A DNA stretch of 64,000 bases from Streptomyces sp. NBC_01214. GTDB lineage: Bacteria > Actinomycetota > Actinomycetes > Streptomycetales > Streptomycetaceae. The translations under genes were made by a program, and so were the position numbers. Where the stretch lies: positions 1 to 64,000 of the forward strand of contig NZ_JAPEOS010000002.1 in the NCBI RefSeq assembly GCF_026340975.1, in the 5' to 3' direction. The notes under the pieces were generated by a model that ran no database searches, had not been told where the DNA came from, and saw only the letters and a program-made list of their open reading frames with translations. Positions 34,911-43,289 of this stretch are shown one piece after another. The stretch's first letter is position 1; each line of letters starts with the position of its first letter.

Positions 34911-35305
34911 TTTGCTATGCCCGGGCCGATCGGGGGCGGAGCGCGATGATCTTCTTGCCCTCGTGCGTGCCCATTGCGTGCCCGTCCGGCTGAGCGCCTG
35001 CGAGGGTGGCCTGCCCGTCAGATCGATCGGGCTCGGCCCGCAGCGCCTGCTCGATCCGGGGTCGACCTCCTGCCCGGCCCGCGCTGCTCCCGGCGAGGAG
35101 TACTGCGGGGTGCGGTCTTCACGTCGGTGCGGTCCGAGGGTGCGGTCGCCCGTCCTTGAACGGGCGCGGGCCCTGGCCTTCAAATCGGTTCGCTCCAGCC
35201 AGAGTTGTCTCCTCGGCGTGCCTCCTGCACCTCCGTCGCGGAGGCTTGTTGACGACGCGGGTCGCGCGCTAGCCTGGTGATGGGTCTCACACAGGGGAAA
35301 GCCCC
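34911..35305. other. Non-coding or decayed region behind tRNA-Thr
   Basis: No complete gene. A reverse-strand frame from about 35118 down to a TAG at 34916 (ending DGHAMGTHEGKKIIALRPRS) looks like the tail of a lost protein but has no start. Near the right end, ttgacg (35249-35254) and tagcct (35270-35275), 15 bases apart, form a possible promoter for the small genes that follow. Confidence 0.4.
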
Positions 35306-35515
35306 GTGGACGCCGAATTGGGGGATGCACACGACAGAACACACAGCCCACCTGGTCAAGTAGGGGCAGGAGCGGGAGATGCCGGGCTGCACGCAGCTCC
35401 GGATGAATGCACTCCAGCTATGACCGCGCCCGAAGCGCAGGTGGACGTACTCGTCGCCGAGACCGGCGATCAGTGTGCTGTGGTGTTTCCGCCGTGCCCA
35501 GGGGTCTTCGTGTGA
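35306..35515 (+). CDS. Small hypothetical protein
   Basis: A 69-residue protein from GTG 35306 with ggggaaag upstream. It is hydrophilic, with two cysteines (DECTP, DQCAV) and a hydrophobic end (VVFPPCPGVFV). No family is recognised. Its stop overlaps the GTG start of the next small gene (gtgtga), so the two look translationally coupled. The short coupled genes, an upstream promoter-like pair and a strong terminator after the second gene support a real operon. Confidence 0.5.
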   Translation: MDAELGDAHDRTHSPPGQVGAGAGDAGLHAAPDECTPAMTAPEAQVDVLVAETGDQCAVVFPPCPGVFV

Positions 35516-35751
35516 GGGTGCGCGTCGTGGACTTCCACAGCCGATCCGGAAAGGGCCGATCTGTGGTGTCCGTCATCGACCTTCTGAGTCCCAGGCACTT
35601 GCTGGCAGCGCTTCGCCTGATCCCGCTCATCCTGGTGTCCGTGCTGCTCGCTCCCGCGTGGCTTGCCTGGATCTTCCTTCCTCCGTCACGCCACGATGCG
35701 CTGATTCAAGTAATGCAGAAGCTGATCGAGTGGACCCGAGCGGCCAAGTAG
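35512..35751 (+). CDS. Small membrane protein
   Basis: A 79-residue protein starting at GTG 35512, overlapping the previous stop by four bases; an internal GTG at 35563 has a better ribosome site (ggaaaggg) and would give 62 residues. One long hydrophobic segment, LAALRLIPLILVSVLLAPAW, is followed by an amphipathic, positively ended helix (LIQVMQKLIEWTRAAK). No family is recognised. The layout suggests a small membrane-active or membrane-anchored peptide. Confidence 0.5.
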   Translation: MRVRVVDFHSRSGKGRSVVSVIDLLSPRHLLAALRLIPLILVSVLLAPAWLAWIFLPPSRHDALIQVMQKLIEWTRAAK

Positions 35752-35776
35752 CCGTTCGGCGTACCGACTCGCGCGG

Positions 35777-35811
35777 CCCCCCGGCGGCGGACGGTGCCCG
35801 CCGCCGGGGGG
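35777..35811 (+). terminator. Terminator of the small-gene operon
   Basis: Perfect 13-base stem (ccccccggcggcg, 35777-35789, pairing with 35799-35811) with a 9-base loop, 25 bases after the membrane protein stop. Confidence 0.75.
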
Positions 35812-37290
35812 GTGCCTCTATGTCCTTCGTCAAGGACGTGGTGCCGGGTGTGAGGCTGTTTGGGGTGGTCATGCGGCGAGGGTGACGGTTGAGGTTCTGG
35901 ACTCGTAGAAGGTGCCGTCGCGGAGCATGGCAAACAGGACGCTGATGCGTTGGCGGGCGAGCCGCAGGAGTGCCTGGGTGTGGGTCTTGCCGCGGGCTCT
36001 TTGCCGGTCGTAGTAGGTGCGTGAAGCCGGGTCGGCGTTCATGCAGGCGAAGGCGGAGAGGAACATGGCCCGTTTGAGCTGCCGGTTTCCGCCGCGGGGT
36101 GCGTGTTCGCCGTGGATCGAGGTGCCCGACGACTTGGTGGTGGGGGCGAGGCCCGCGTAGGAGGCGAGGTGGGCGGCACTGGGAAAGCCGGTGCCGTCGC
36201 CGACGGTGACCAGCAGGACTGCGGCGGTCCTGACTCCGACTCCCGGCATCGAGGTCAGGACCGGGTGAAGAGGGTGGGCCTCCAGCAGGGTGCTGATCTG
36301 GGTTTCCATTGCCCGGCGCTGGTCATGGACCGCGGCGAGCGAGGCGGCCAGGGACGGGATCACGATGTCGAGGGTGCCCGTGCCTGGAACGATGACGGTC
36401 TGCTCGTCGAGAGCGTCGAAGACCTCGTCGATCAGCCTCTGTGCCATCCGCGGGGCCTTGGGTCGGATGAGTTCGACGAGTCTGCGGCGGCCGGCCTTGC
36501 GCAGTGCGGCCGGGGATCCGTATCGCTCGAGGAGCCAGGTGACGGCCCGGTGGTCCAGTCGCGGGCCGAGCACGCGCTCCAGCGACGGGTGGAACTGGGT
36601 GAGCAGGCCCCGTATCCGGTTGGAGGTGCGGGTGGCTTCTGCGGCGAGGTCCTGATCGAAGCCGGTCAGCACCGTGAGCTCGGCGGTGATCTCGTCGGTC
36701 AGCTCCAGCGAACGCAAGGTGTGGGGCATGGTGCGGGCGGCGTCCGCGATGACCGCGGCGTCCTTCGCGTCGGTTTTCGCCTCTCCCGGGTAGAGGTCGG
36801 CGATCCGTCGCATGGCCAGTCCGGGCAGGTAGGCGACCTGGCAGCCCGCGTCCCGGGCGACGGTCAGGGGCAGAGCACCGATCGAGGCCGGCTGGTCCAC
36901 GATCACCAGCACCGTGCCGAACTTCGCGGTCAGCTTGTCGAAGACGGCCCGCAGTTTCGGTTCGCTGTTGGGCATCGGCTTGTCGAAGACTTTCTTGCCC
37001 GCCGGCGTCAGTCCGTGGCCGTGGTGAGCTGTCTTGCCGACGTCCATACCCAGGAAGACGCCCACATCGCCGGTGTCTAACATCGCACCCCTCCCGGGTG
37101 GTTGACCGTGCCGGCCTCGGCGGTGGCACCGTGCTCGCGCATCCACGTTATGCAGACCTGCCGCCCGCGAACTGCCCGGCATTGCGCCAGGCCAGGCGGT
37201 GGCCGGACCTCTCATCAGCGTCTCCGACGGCACCCCACGGGCCCGGCGACACCACCCCCCAGGTCATGCCTTCGACAGAGGGGACACAGT
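35812..37290 (-). mobile_element. IS110-family insertion sequence (ends approximate)
   Basis: The element comprises the transposase and its flanks. The boundaries are not defined, because IS110 elements lack clear inverted repeats and I cannot see an empty site. The upstream non-coding part (37084 to about 37290, on the transposase 5' side) is the expected site of a bridge RNA gene. Confidence 0.6.
35869..37083 (-). CDS. IS110-family transposase (DEDD recombinase)
   Basis: A 404-residue, apparently intact IS110 recombinase. ATG 37083 (MLDTGDVGVFLGMDVGK) has gggaggggt upstream. The N-terminal RuvC-like DEDD domain includes GMDVGK, VIVDQPASIG and EAKTDAKDAAVIADAA. The C-terminal Transposase_20 region carries MPGVGVRTAAVLLVTVGD with the later SGTSIHGEHAPRGGNRQLKRAM, which includes the catalytic serine region of IS110 enzymes. 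IS110 elements insert with the help of a bridge RNA from their non-coding end. The gene has no frameshift. Confidence 0.92.
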   Translation of the reverse strand: MLDTGDVGVFLGMDVGKTAHHGHGLTPAGKKVFDKPMPNSEPKLRAVFDKLTAKFGTVLVIVDQPASIGALPLTVARDAGCQVAYLPGLAMRRIADLYPGEAKTDAKDAAVIADAARTMPHTLRSLELTDEITAELTVLTGFDQDLAAEATRTSNRIRGLLTQFHPSLERVLGPRLDHRAVTWLLERYGSPAALRKAGRRRLVELIRPKAPRMAQRLIDEVFDALDEQTVIVPGTGTLDIVIPSLAASLAAVHDQRRAMETQISTLLEAHPLHPVLTSMPGVGVRTAAVLLVTVGDGTGFPSAAHLASYAGLAPTTKSSGTSIHGEHAPRGGNRQLKRAMFLSAFACMNADPASRTYYDRQRARGKTHTQALLRLARQRISVLFAMLRDGTFYESRTSTVTLAA

Positions 37291-37975
37291 CATACCGGGC
37301 CCGGAGGCCAGCGGCCCCATTGCAGGACCGCGAAAAACATAACGGGGGGCGTGCCCCCCTGGTCCCCGGCCGCGCCGGTCCTGCGGACGATCGCCACCAC
37401 GACGGCGCGAACGTGGTGGTCGGTGGTGGCCTCCGCCCGCTGCTCGGCCTCGATGCCGCGCGGCGCGTACGGGTCGGACCCGAGGGCGGTCACGAGTCTG
37501 TTGCGGGTCCGCTTCTGTTCCCGTCTGAGAGGCGGTACCGGCCCACTTCCGGGTCTGCGGGGCCGTCCGTCCCGAGGTCCCTGCGCATGGCTTCTCGTGG
37601 TTGCGCATTCTCCCGCCAGAGCTCCGCGCGTCAGATCGGGTAGGAGACGCCTCGAAGCCGCGGCTCCTCCACGGGCCTGTCGCGCATCACGGCTCCGTCG
37701 AGGTCCCGTCCGCCACGGTTGCGCCCGCTCAGCGCGGCGCCGGCGCGGCCCGCGATCGGCTGGGCCCGCAGATGAGGTCACCGGGCCGTCGGGTCGGCGC
37801 GTCCGTGGAGGTGTGGCGTGGGGCGGTTCCCCGTTGTCGTCAACGGGGAAGAGCAGCACTCGACCTGGGCCGAGGGGCGCGAAGTGCCCCTCGGCTGGCG
37901 GGGCACGGGTGTGGCCGGGACCAAGGAGGAGTGCCGAGTTGGCCCTCGCGGACGGCCGCGGACGGCCGCGGGCGA
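37291..37975. other. Region without a supported gene
   Basis: About 690 bases between the IS110 element and the membrane protein gene ending at 37976. Long reverse frames here (for example RNRLVTALGSDPYAPRGIEAEQ near 37480) lack starts and homology and may be decayed sequence. Nothing reliable is seen. Confidence 0.35.
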
Positions 37976-38827
37976 TCACGGCCCGGGGCCGGGGTCCTTC
38001 GGGTCGCCCGCCAGCCGGACCGTGCTCAGGATGCGCATGATCAGGGCGTCGTCGACGGCGCCCGGGACGCCGGTGCGGCCGTAGAAGTTCCAGGAGACGA
38101 GGTCGCCCCGGGAGTTCTTGAAGCCGAAGACGACCGCCTGGCCGTCGCCCGCGCAGCGGTGGGGCCGCGGGGCGCCCGAGGAGCGGGCCTTGACGTAACT
38201 CCCCTTGACCCCCGACTTCGTGGTGTACTCCACCGGCCCGTCCGCCTTGACCACGCTCTTGTCCGGCTGGGTGTAGGCGGCGTAGACCCAGGTGGGCGCC
38301 TCCTTCACGGCGATGTCGGCGGGGTCCTTGGCGCCGCCGGCGCCCTTGGTGCCGACGTTGCCGAGCCGGACGTCCGTGACCTGGCCGTCGCCGTCCGCGT
38401 CGATGCTGCACCACTGGGACTTGTAGAAGGCCGGGGCCGTGTGCCCGATGAGGACCTTCTCCCGGTCCTTGCTGTCCTCGTAGCCGCTGAAGATCTGGGG
38501 CTCGAGGACCTCCCACCCCGGCGGGACGTCGAACGCGGTGCCGTGGGTGGGGTTGATCACGGTCTTCCAGCCCGCGACGAGCGGCTTCGTCGGGTCCGCC
38601 GCCGACGCCGCCACGGCCGCCCGCGCACGGTCCCGGTTCTCGCGGACGCCGAGTACGACGCCGGTCGCGGCGGCGGCGACCGCCAGGGCGGTCAGGGCGC
38701 AGATCCCGACGACGAGCCGTCTTCTGCTGGTCCGGCGCCCGCCGCCGGGCTCGTGCGGCGGCGGGAAGGGCGGGGGCGGGTACGGGCCGCCGCCGGGGTG
38801 ACTCGGCTGGTGGTACGGATTGTGCAC
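37976..38827 (-). CDS. Membrane-anchored protein of unknown function
   Basis: A 283-residue protein starting at GTG 38827 (ggaggggc upstream). The order is a Pro/Gly-rich cytoplasmic N-terminus (GGGPYPPPPFPPPHEPGGG), one membrane helix (LVVGICALTALAVAAAATGVVLGV, about 37-60), then an extracellular domain with WCSIDADGDG and HRCAGDGQAVVF, whose cysteines may pair. It lies 26 bases after the beta-propeller gene, so they are probably one operon. This is a common Streptomyces layout; the function is unknown. Confidence 0.78.
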   Translation of the reverse strand: MHNPYHQPSHPGGGPYPPPPFPPPHEPGGGRRTSRRRLVVGICALTALAVAAAATGVVLGVRENRDRARAAVAASAADPTKPLVAGWKTVINPTHGTAFDVPPGWEVLEPQIFSGYEDSKDREKVLIGHTAPAFYKSQWCSIDADGDGQVTDVRLGNVGTKGAGGAKDPADIAVKEAPTWVYAAYTQPDKSVVKADGPVEYTTKSGVKGSYVKARSSGAPRPHRCAGDGQAVVFGFKNSRGDLVSWNFYGRTGVPGAVDDALIMRILSTVRLAGDPKDPGPGP

Positions 38828-38853
38828 GGTGCCCCTCCTGGTACCTGCCTGCC

Positions 38854-40485
38854 CTACTTGCCGAAGGACAGGATCGCTCGGCTCGCCTTGCGCGGCTCCG
38901 GGCTGTAGACCCGGCCGTTGAGCAGGAACAGCCGTCCGCCCGCCCACGCGATGCGGATGCCGTGGGGGTAGAAGACGCCCTCGGCGCCGCGGGCCGCGGC
39001 CGGGCTCTGCAGGACCGGCTGCGCGGCCCCGTCGGCCGCGGCGAGGGAGACGACGGCCCCCGCCTCGTCGTTGCCGGGGGTGACGTACGTGAGGACCCGG
39101 CCGTCCTCGACGGCCAGCGGCCACATGGTGCGCCCCTTGGGTTGCTCGGCGGTGCGCCACCGCTCCTTGCCGGTGTTCAGGTCTACGGCGACGACCTGGT
39201 CGGTGACCTCGGTGTCGAGGGTGGTGCCGGGCTTGCCCGCGCCGATGTAGAGGGAGTCGGCGTCGGCCGCGGCGGCGTAGCACTCCTGGAAGCCGCTCGC
39301 GTTGCCGAATCCGTTGCACCGGCCGCTGACCCCGAAGGCGGGGGAGCCCTGCGAGCGGACCGTGCCGTCAGCGGCGAACGCCGTGAGGTTCCAGGTCTTC
39401 TTGTCCTTGTGGTGCGCGGCGATCACCAACGGGTCGATGGAGAGCACCCGGCCGACCGTCCAGTCCTGGGCGTACTTGTAGCTCCACCGCGCGCCGCCGG
39501 TGGCCGGATCCAGCTCCTCGACCACCGCCTGTCCGGGTGCGCGGACGTCGTTCGGGTCGGGGCAGTGGCGGATGCCGATCAGCCGCGAGCCCCCGGCGAC
39601 GGCGGACGGGTAGCAGCCGTTCGGGCTCGACGTGCCGAAGAGCTTGTGGCCGTCGGTGACCGAGAAGCCGCTCATGACGGCCGCCCGGGCGACGACCACG
39701 GTGTCACCGCTGATCGCCAGCTCGAACTGCGTCGTGGTGTCGTGGGCGTTCTCCGGCGGCACCGGAACCTTCCAGCCCGCCCGCCCCGTGGCGAGGTCGA
39801 TCTGCTGGAGGTGGGTGCAGCGCGAGGTCTCCGACGCGCTCTCCTTGACCCCCACGACGAGCGTGCCGTGTGCGGACGGGGCCGGCGGGACCCCGCACAG
39901 CGGGGTCTGGAGCGGGAGCTTCCACTTCTCCTGGCCGTCGGCCACCGCGTAGCCGGTGAGACCGCTCGTGATGGCGCCGACCACGGTGTCGCCCACCCGC
40001 CAGGGGCCGTACTGCGAGGTGCCGGCCCCGGCCACCTCGGCCTGGTTGTCGCGCAGCCAGACCCGGGCCTCGCCCGCCCGGATGCCGGCGTTGGGGTCGT
40101 AGGCGTCGGGTCCCCCGCCGGGGCCCTTGCCGTCGCCCCGGTCGATCGAGGGCGAACCGGAGGGTCCGGCCGGGGGCTGCGCGGACCCGCCGCGGACCGT
40201 GAGCTGGTAGGCGCCGCCGCCGATGAGGAGCAGGGCGGCGAGCAGAGCCAGGGCGGCGCCGACGGCGGCCACGGGCCGGGGCGGCCGCCGCCGGCCGCCG
40301 GATCGTGGGCCGCCGGATCGCCGGCCGCCGGATCGCGGGGCGCTCGCCGCGAAGGGTGCAGGCGCTGCGAAGGGTGCGGGCAGTGCTGGCGGCGTCGGGG
40401 GTGCGAAGGGTGCGGGCGGCGGGCCGAAGCCGTCGGGTCGCTGCTCGTCGGGTTCCGGCCACGGGCCGGAGGTACGACCGGTCAT
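38854..40485 (-). CDS. Membrane-anchored PQQ-like beta-propeller protein
   Basis: A 543-residue protein. It has a Pro/Ala/Gly-rich cytoplasmic N-terminus, one membrane helix (AAVGAALALLAALLLIGGGAYQ, about 73-95), then an extracellular propeller. Repeat blades carry the typical Ala/Asp-x-x-x-Gly-x-x-x-Trp pattern: VADGQEKWKLPL, LATGRAGWKVPV, PATGGARWSYKY, LNTGKERWRTAE. Such proteins are surface sensors or scaffolds. ATG 40485 is the only start consistent with the membrane topology. The serine hydrolase gene at 40628 is divergent. Confidence 0.82.
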   Translation of the reverse strand: MTGRTSGPWPEPDEQRPDGFGPPPAPFAPPTPPALPAPFAAPAPFAASAPRSGGRRSGGPRSGGRRRPPRPVAAVGAALALLAALLLIGGGAYQLTVRGGSAQPPAGPSGSPSIDRGDGKGPGGGPDAYDPNAGIRAGEARVWLRDNQAEVAGAGTSQYGPWRVGDTVVGAITSGLTGYAVADGQEKWKLPLQTPLCGVPPAPSAHGTLVVGVKESASETSRCTHLQQIDLATGRAGWKVPVPPENAHDTTTQFELAISGDTVVVARAAVMSGFSVTDGHKLFGTSSPNGCYPSAVAGGSRLIGIRHCPDPNDVRAPGQAVVEELDPATGGARWSYKYAQDWTVGRVLSIDPLVIAAHHKDKKTWNLTAFAADGTVRSQGSPAFGVSGRCNGFGNASGFQECYAAAADADSLYIGAGKPGTTLDTEVTDQVVAVDLNTGKERWRTAEQPKGRTMWPLAVEDGRVLTYVTPGNDEAGAVVSLAAADGAAQPVLQSPAAARGAEGVFYPHGIRIAWAGGRLFLLNGRVYSPEPRKASRAILSFGK

Positions 40486-40504
40486 GGGGGAAGTCTGGCC
40501 GATC

Positions 40505-40535
40505 CGGAGATATTTCTAGAATAGATTTTTGGACG
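40505..40535. promoter_or_regulatory. AT-rich divergent promoter region with TTCTAGAA palindrome
   Basis: A sharply AT-rich island (tatttctagaatagattttt, from 40511) in the 142-base gap between the divergent propeller and serine hydrolase genes. It contains the palindrome TTCTAGAA (40514-40521) and, on the forward strand, a consensus-like TAGAAT -10 (40517-40522). Confidence 0.5.
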
Positions 40536-40627
40536 AATTCGCCGTCCCCAGCTCCGGTCGCCCGCCCCGGTGCACAGGTCTAGCGTGGAGTGGTGGTTCC
40601 TTGGCTCGGCGGGTGAGGAGGCCGGTC

Positions 40628-41893
40628 ATGACGACGCGCTGGCGCAGTGCCGCCGTGGCCGTGGCGGCGGTCGGACTCGTGGCGGGGCCCGTGGGTGCGG
40701 GCGCGGGCGCAAGCGCGGGCACGGTGTACGCAGGGGGCGCGGTCGCGTCCGCTGCGCCTGCGCCACCTGCGCCACCCGTGCCGGCCGCTACCGTCCCGGC
40801 GCCGACCCCCACGCCCGCCTCGGACGGGTTCGCGCAGCTGACCCCCGCCGTCACCCGCCAACTGGACGCCGCGATCAAGAAGGTCCTGGCGGAGGCGAAG
40901 ATCCCCGGCGTGATCGTGGCCGTGTCGGCCCCGGGCAAGGGTGACTACGTACGGTCCTTCGGCATCGCCGACAAGGCTACGGGCGCGCCGATGACCCCGA
41001 ACCTGAACATGCGGATCGGCAGCGTGACGAAGACCTTCACCGTGACTGCCCTGCTGGAGCTGGTGGACGAGGGGAAGGTCGGTCTGGACGACCCGATCGG
41101 CAAGTACATCGACGGCGTCCCGAACGGCGACCGGATCACCCTGCGCGAGCTGGCCGGTATGCGGAGCGGGCTGTTCAACTACTCGGCGGACGAGGACTTC
41201 TACAAGGCGCTGACCAGCAATCCCGACCGCCCCTTCACCCCGCAGGAGCTGCTCGGCTACTCCTTCAAGCACCCGGTGCTCTTCGAGCCGAACGCCAAGT
41301 TCTACTACTGCAACACCAACCTGATCCTGCTCGGGCTGGTGGTGGAGAAGGTCAGCGGCGTCCCCCTCGACCGCTTCATCGACCAGAAGGTCGTCGCGCC
41401 CGCCGGACTGAAGCACACCGTGTTCCCCACGGGCCCGGAGTTCCCCACCCCGCACGCCCACGGCTACACGAACCAGACGGCCTCCGGGAAGGTCGAGGAC
41501 GCCACCGACTGGAACCCCTCCTGGGGTTGGGCGGCCGGCGCGATGATCTCCGACCTCCCCGACATGCGCAGCTGGGCGAAGACCCTGGCCACCGGGACCC
41601 TGCTGACCCCCGCCACCCAGGCCCAGCGCCTCGACGTGGTCGACGCCCTCCCGGGCACGGGCTACGGCCTCGGCATCTTCAACGTCCAGGGTTGGATCGG
41701 GCACAACGGCTCACTGCCGGGCTACGGGTCGCTGGTCCTCTACCTCCCGGAAGCGAAGGCCACGCTGGTCGTGCTGCTCAACACGGACATCGGGTACCAG
41801 GGCCAGGAGCCCAGCACCCTGTTCGGCGAGGCGATCACCAAGATCGTGACCCCTGACCGGGTCTACACGCTCCCCGCCCAGCCGGCGTCGTGA
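40628..41893 (+). CDS. Secreted serine hydrolase, class C beta-lactamase / DD-peptidase type
   Basis: A 421-residue protein. ATG 40628 follows gtgaggagg and gives a signal peptide (RWRSAAVAVAAVGLVAGPVGA). A Pro/Ala linker is followed by the catalytic domain, with nucleophile Ser132 in SVTK (132-135), Tyr227 in YCN (227-229), and HNG replacing the KTG box near residue 358. Members act as D-alanyl-D-alanine carboxypeptidases, esterases or beta-lactamases outside the cell; the substrate is not decided by sequence. Confidence 0.9.
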   Translation: MTTRWRSAAVAVAAVGLVAGPVGAGAGASAGTVYAGGAVASAAPAPPAPPVPAATVPAPTPTPASDGFAQLTPAVTRQLDAAIKKVLAEAKIPGVIVAVSAPGKGDYVRSFGIADKATGAPMTPNLNMRIGSVTKTFTVTALLELVDEGKVGLDDPIGKYIDGVPNGDRITLRELAGMRSGLFNYSADEDFYKALTSNPDRPFTPQELLGYSFKHPVLFEPNAKFYYCNTNLILLGLVVEKVSGVPLDRFIDQKVVAPAGLKHTVFPTGPEFPTPHAHGYTNQTASGKVEDATDWNPSWGWAAGAMISDLPDMRSWAKTLATGTLLTPATQAQRLDVVDALPGTGYGLGIFNVQGWIGHNGSLPGYGSLVLYLPEAKATLVVLLNTDIGYQGQEPSTLFGEAITKIVTPDRVYTLPAQPAS

Positions 41894-41922
41894 GCCGGGC
41901 CGGCCGGCGGCCCATGTGCGCG

Positions 41923-41954
41923 GCGGGCCCCGGGACTTCGGTCCCGGGGCCCGC
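41923..41954 (+). terminator. Strong terminator after the serine hydrolase
   Basis: Perfect 14-base stem (gcgggccccgggac, 41923-41936, with 41941-41954) closed by the stable tetraloop ttcg, 30 bases after the stop. Confidence 0.85.
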
Positions 41955-42095
41955 AACCGCGTGCGCGGCCCGCCCTTCGCCACGGCCGACTCCGGCCGTA
42001 GCGTAGGGAGTCGAGGGCGCCGGGGGTCCGGACGGCTCGGCACCCTCCACCCACCACGGTCCGCGGCGCGCGAAACACCCCTGAGGGAGACGCAC

Positions 42096-42602
42096 ATGAA
42101 CGGTCAGGCAGTACAGCGGGACGGCCGGTCCCCGGCGGAGGACTCCGCTCCCGTGGTCTCGGTCCGTGCGGCCGGCGAGGCGGACGTCGAGACCGCGGCC
42201 GTGCTGTTCCGCGGCTACCTCGACTTCTACGAGGTGGACGTCGAGGACCCGGACGCCCCGCGGGCCTTCCTGGCGGAGCGGATCGCCAAGGACGAATCGC
42301 TGGTGCTGCTCGCCGATGTCCCGGAGGCCGGAACGGTCGGCTTCGCGCAGGTCTACCGCGGGTTCTCGTCCCTCTCCCTGCGGACCGCCTGGGTCCTCAA
42401 CGACCTCTACGTCGCCCCGGCCGGCCGCCGCACCGGAGCCGGCCGGGCGCTGCTGCGCGAGGTGCTGCGCCGGGCCCGCGAGGCCGGGGTGTCCGGCGTG
42501 CAGCTGGAGACCGCGTACGACAACACCGTCGCGCAGGGGCTGTACGAGGCGGAGGGCTTCGTCCGGGAAGAGTTCCACGTGTACTTCCACGACCTGGGCT
42601 GA
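42096..42602 (+). CDS. GNAT family N-acetyltransferase
   Basis: A 168-residue acetyltransferase. ATG 42096 follows gagggaga. Motif A is in LYVAPAGRRTGAGRALLREV (acetyl-CoA pyrophosphate loop R-R-T-G-A-G), and motif B in LETAYDNTVAQGLYEAEGFV. The substrate is unknown. It is the only gene between the terminator at 41923 and the sigma factor. Confidence 0.88.
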   Translation: MNGQAVQRDGRSPAEDSAPVVSVRAAGEADVETAAVLFRGYLDFYEVDVEDPDAPRAFLAERIAKDESLVLLADVPEAGTVGFAQVYRGFSSLSLRTAWVLNDLYVAPAGRRTGAGRALLREVLRRAREAGVSGVQLETAYDNTVAQGLYEAEGFVREEFHVYFHDLG

Positions 42603-42715
42603 CCGGCCGGCGGCAGGAGTACCGAAGGGGACGGCGGCGGAAAAGGCGGCGGGGGATGAAACATTCTCCGCCGCCATCGCGTCACAGGGGTGGGACGGAC
42701 GCGAGGGGGGAGCAG

Positions 42716-43231
42716 ATGCGTCAGGGGCGCAGGGACGGGTTCCGTGAGTTCGCCGCGGGCCGCTCGGGCCCTTTGTACCGGTCGGCGTGTCTGCTCGTGG
42801 GTGGGGACACCCACCTCGCGGAGGACCTGGTGCAGGAGACCTTGGGGCGGATGTACCAGCGGTGGGGCCGGATCTCCCGCATCGACAATCCGGCGGCCTA
42901 CGCCCAGACGGTGCTGGTACGGGCCTTCCTCACGCACCAGCGCCGTCGTTCGGCGGGGGAACGGCCGGTCGGGGAGCTCCCCGACACGGGTGCGCCCGCG
43001 CCGGGCGGCGGGGATCCGGCGCTGCGGCTGACGCTGCTGGAGGCGCTGGGGCGGCTGGCGCCCAAGGACCGGGCGGTGCTGGTGCTGCGCTACTGGGAGG
43101 ACCGCAGCGTCGAGGAGACCGCCGACGCGATGAACGCCTCCTCGGCGGCGGTCCGTACCCGGACCTCGCGGGCGCTCGCCCGGCTGCGGGAACAGCTGGG
43201 CGGCAGCCTCACCGCCTTCGTGGACCGCTGA
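42716..43231 (+). CDS. ECF sigma factor, SigE family (Streptomyces type)
   Basis: A 171-residue sigma-70 ECF factor. ATG 42716 has a very strong site (gaggggggag); the ATG at 42656 would add 20 unrelated residues. Region 2 is LYRSACLLVGGDTHLAEDLVQETLGRMYQRW and region 4 is LEALGRLAPKDRAVLVLRYWEDRSVEETADAM...VRTRTSRAL. It directs transcription of an unknown regulon. The next gene, 58 bases on, encodes a membrane protein that probably restrains it. Confidence 0.9.
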   Translation: MRQGRRDGFREFAAGRSGPLYRSACLLVGGDTHLAEDLVQETLGRMYQRWGRISRIDNPAAYAQTVLVRAFLTHQRRRSAGERPVGELPDTGAPAPGGGDPALRLTLLEALGRLAPKDRAVLVLRYWEDRSVEETADAMNASSAAVRTRTSRALARLREQLGGSLTAFVDR

Positions 43232-43289
43232 GACCGACGGTCCGCTCCCTCCCCCGACTCCACCCGGCAAACGGAAGGTCTGGCTCCCT

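Noticed and set aside
37290..38516. Reverse frame of about 400 codons spanning the gap after the IS110 element
   Set aside because: It overlaps the supported membrane protein gene in another frame and reads as Arg/Gly/Pro low complexity.
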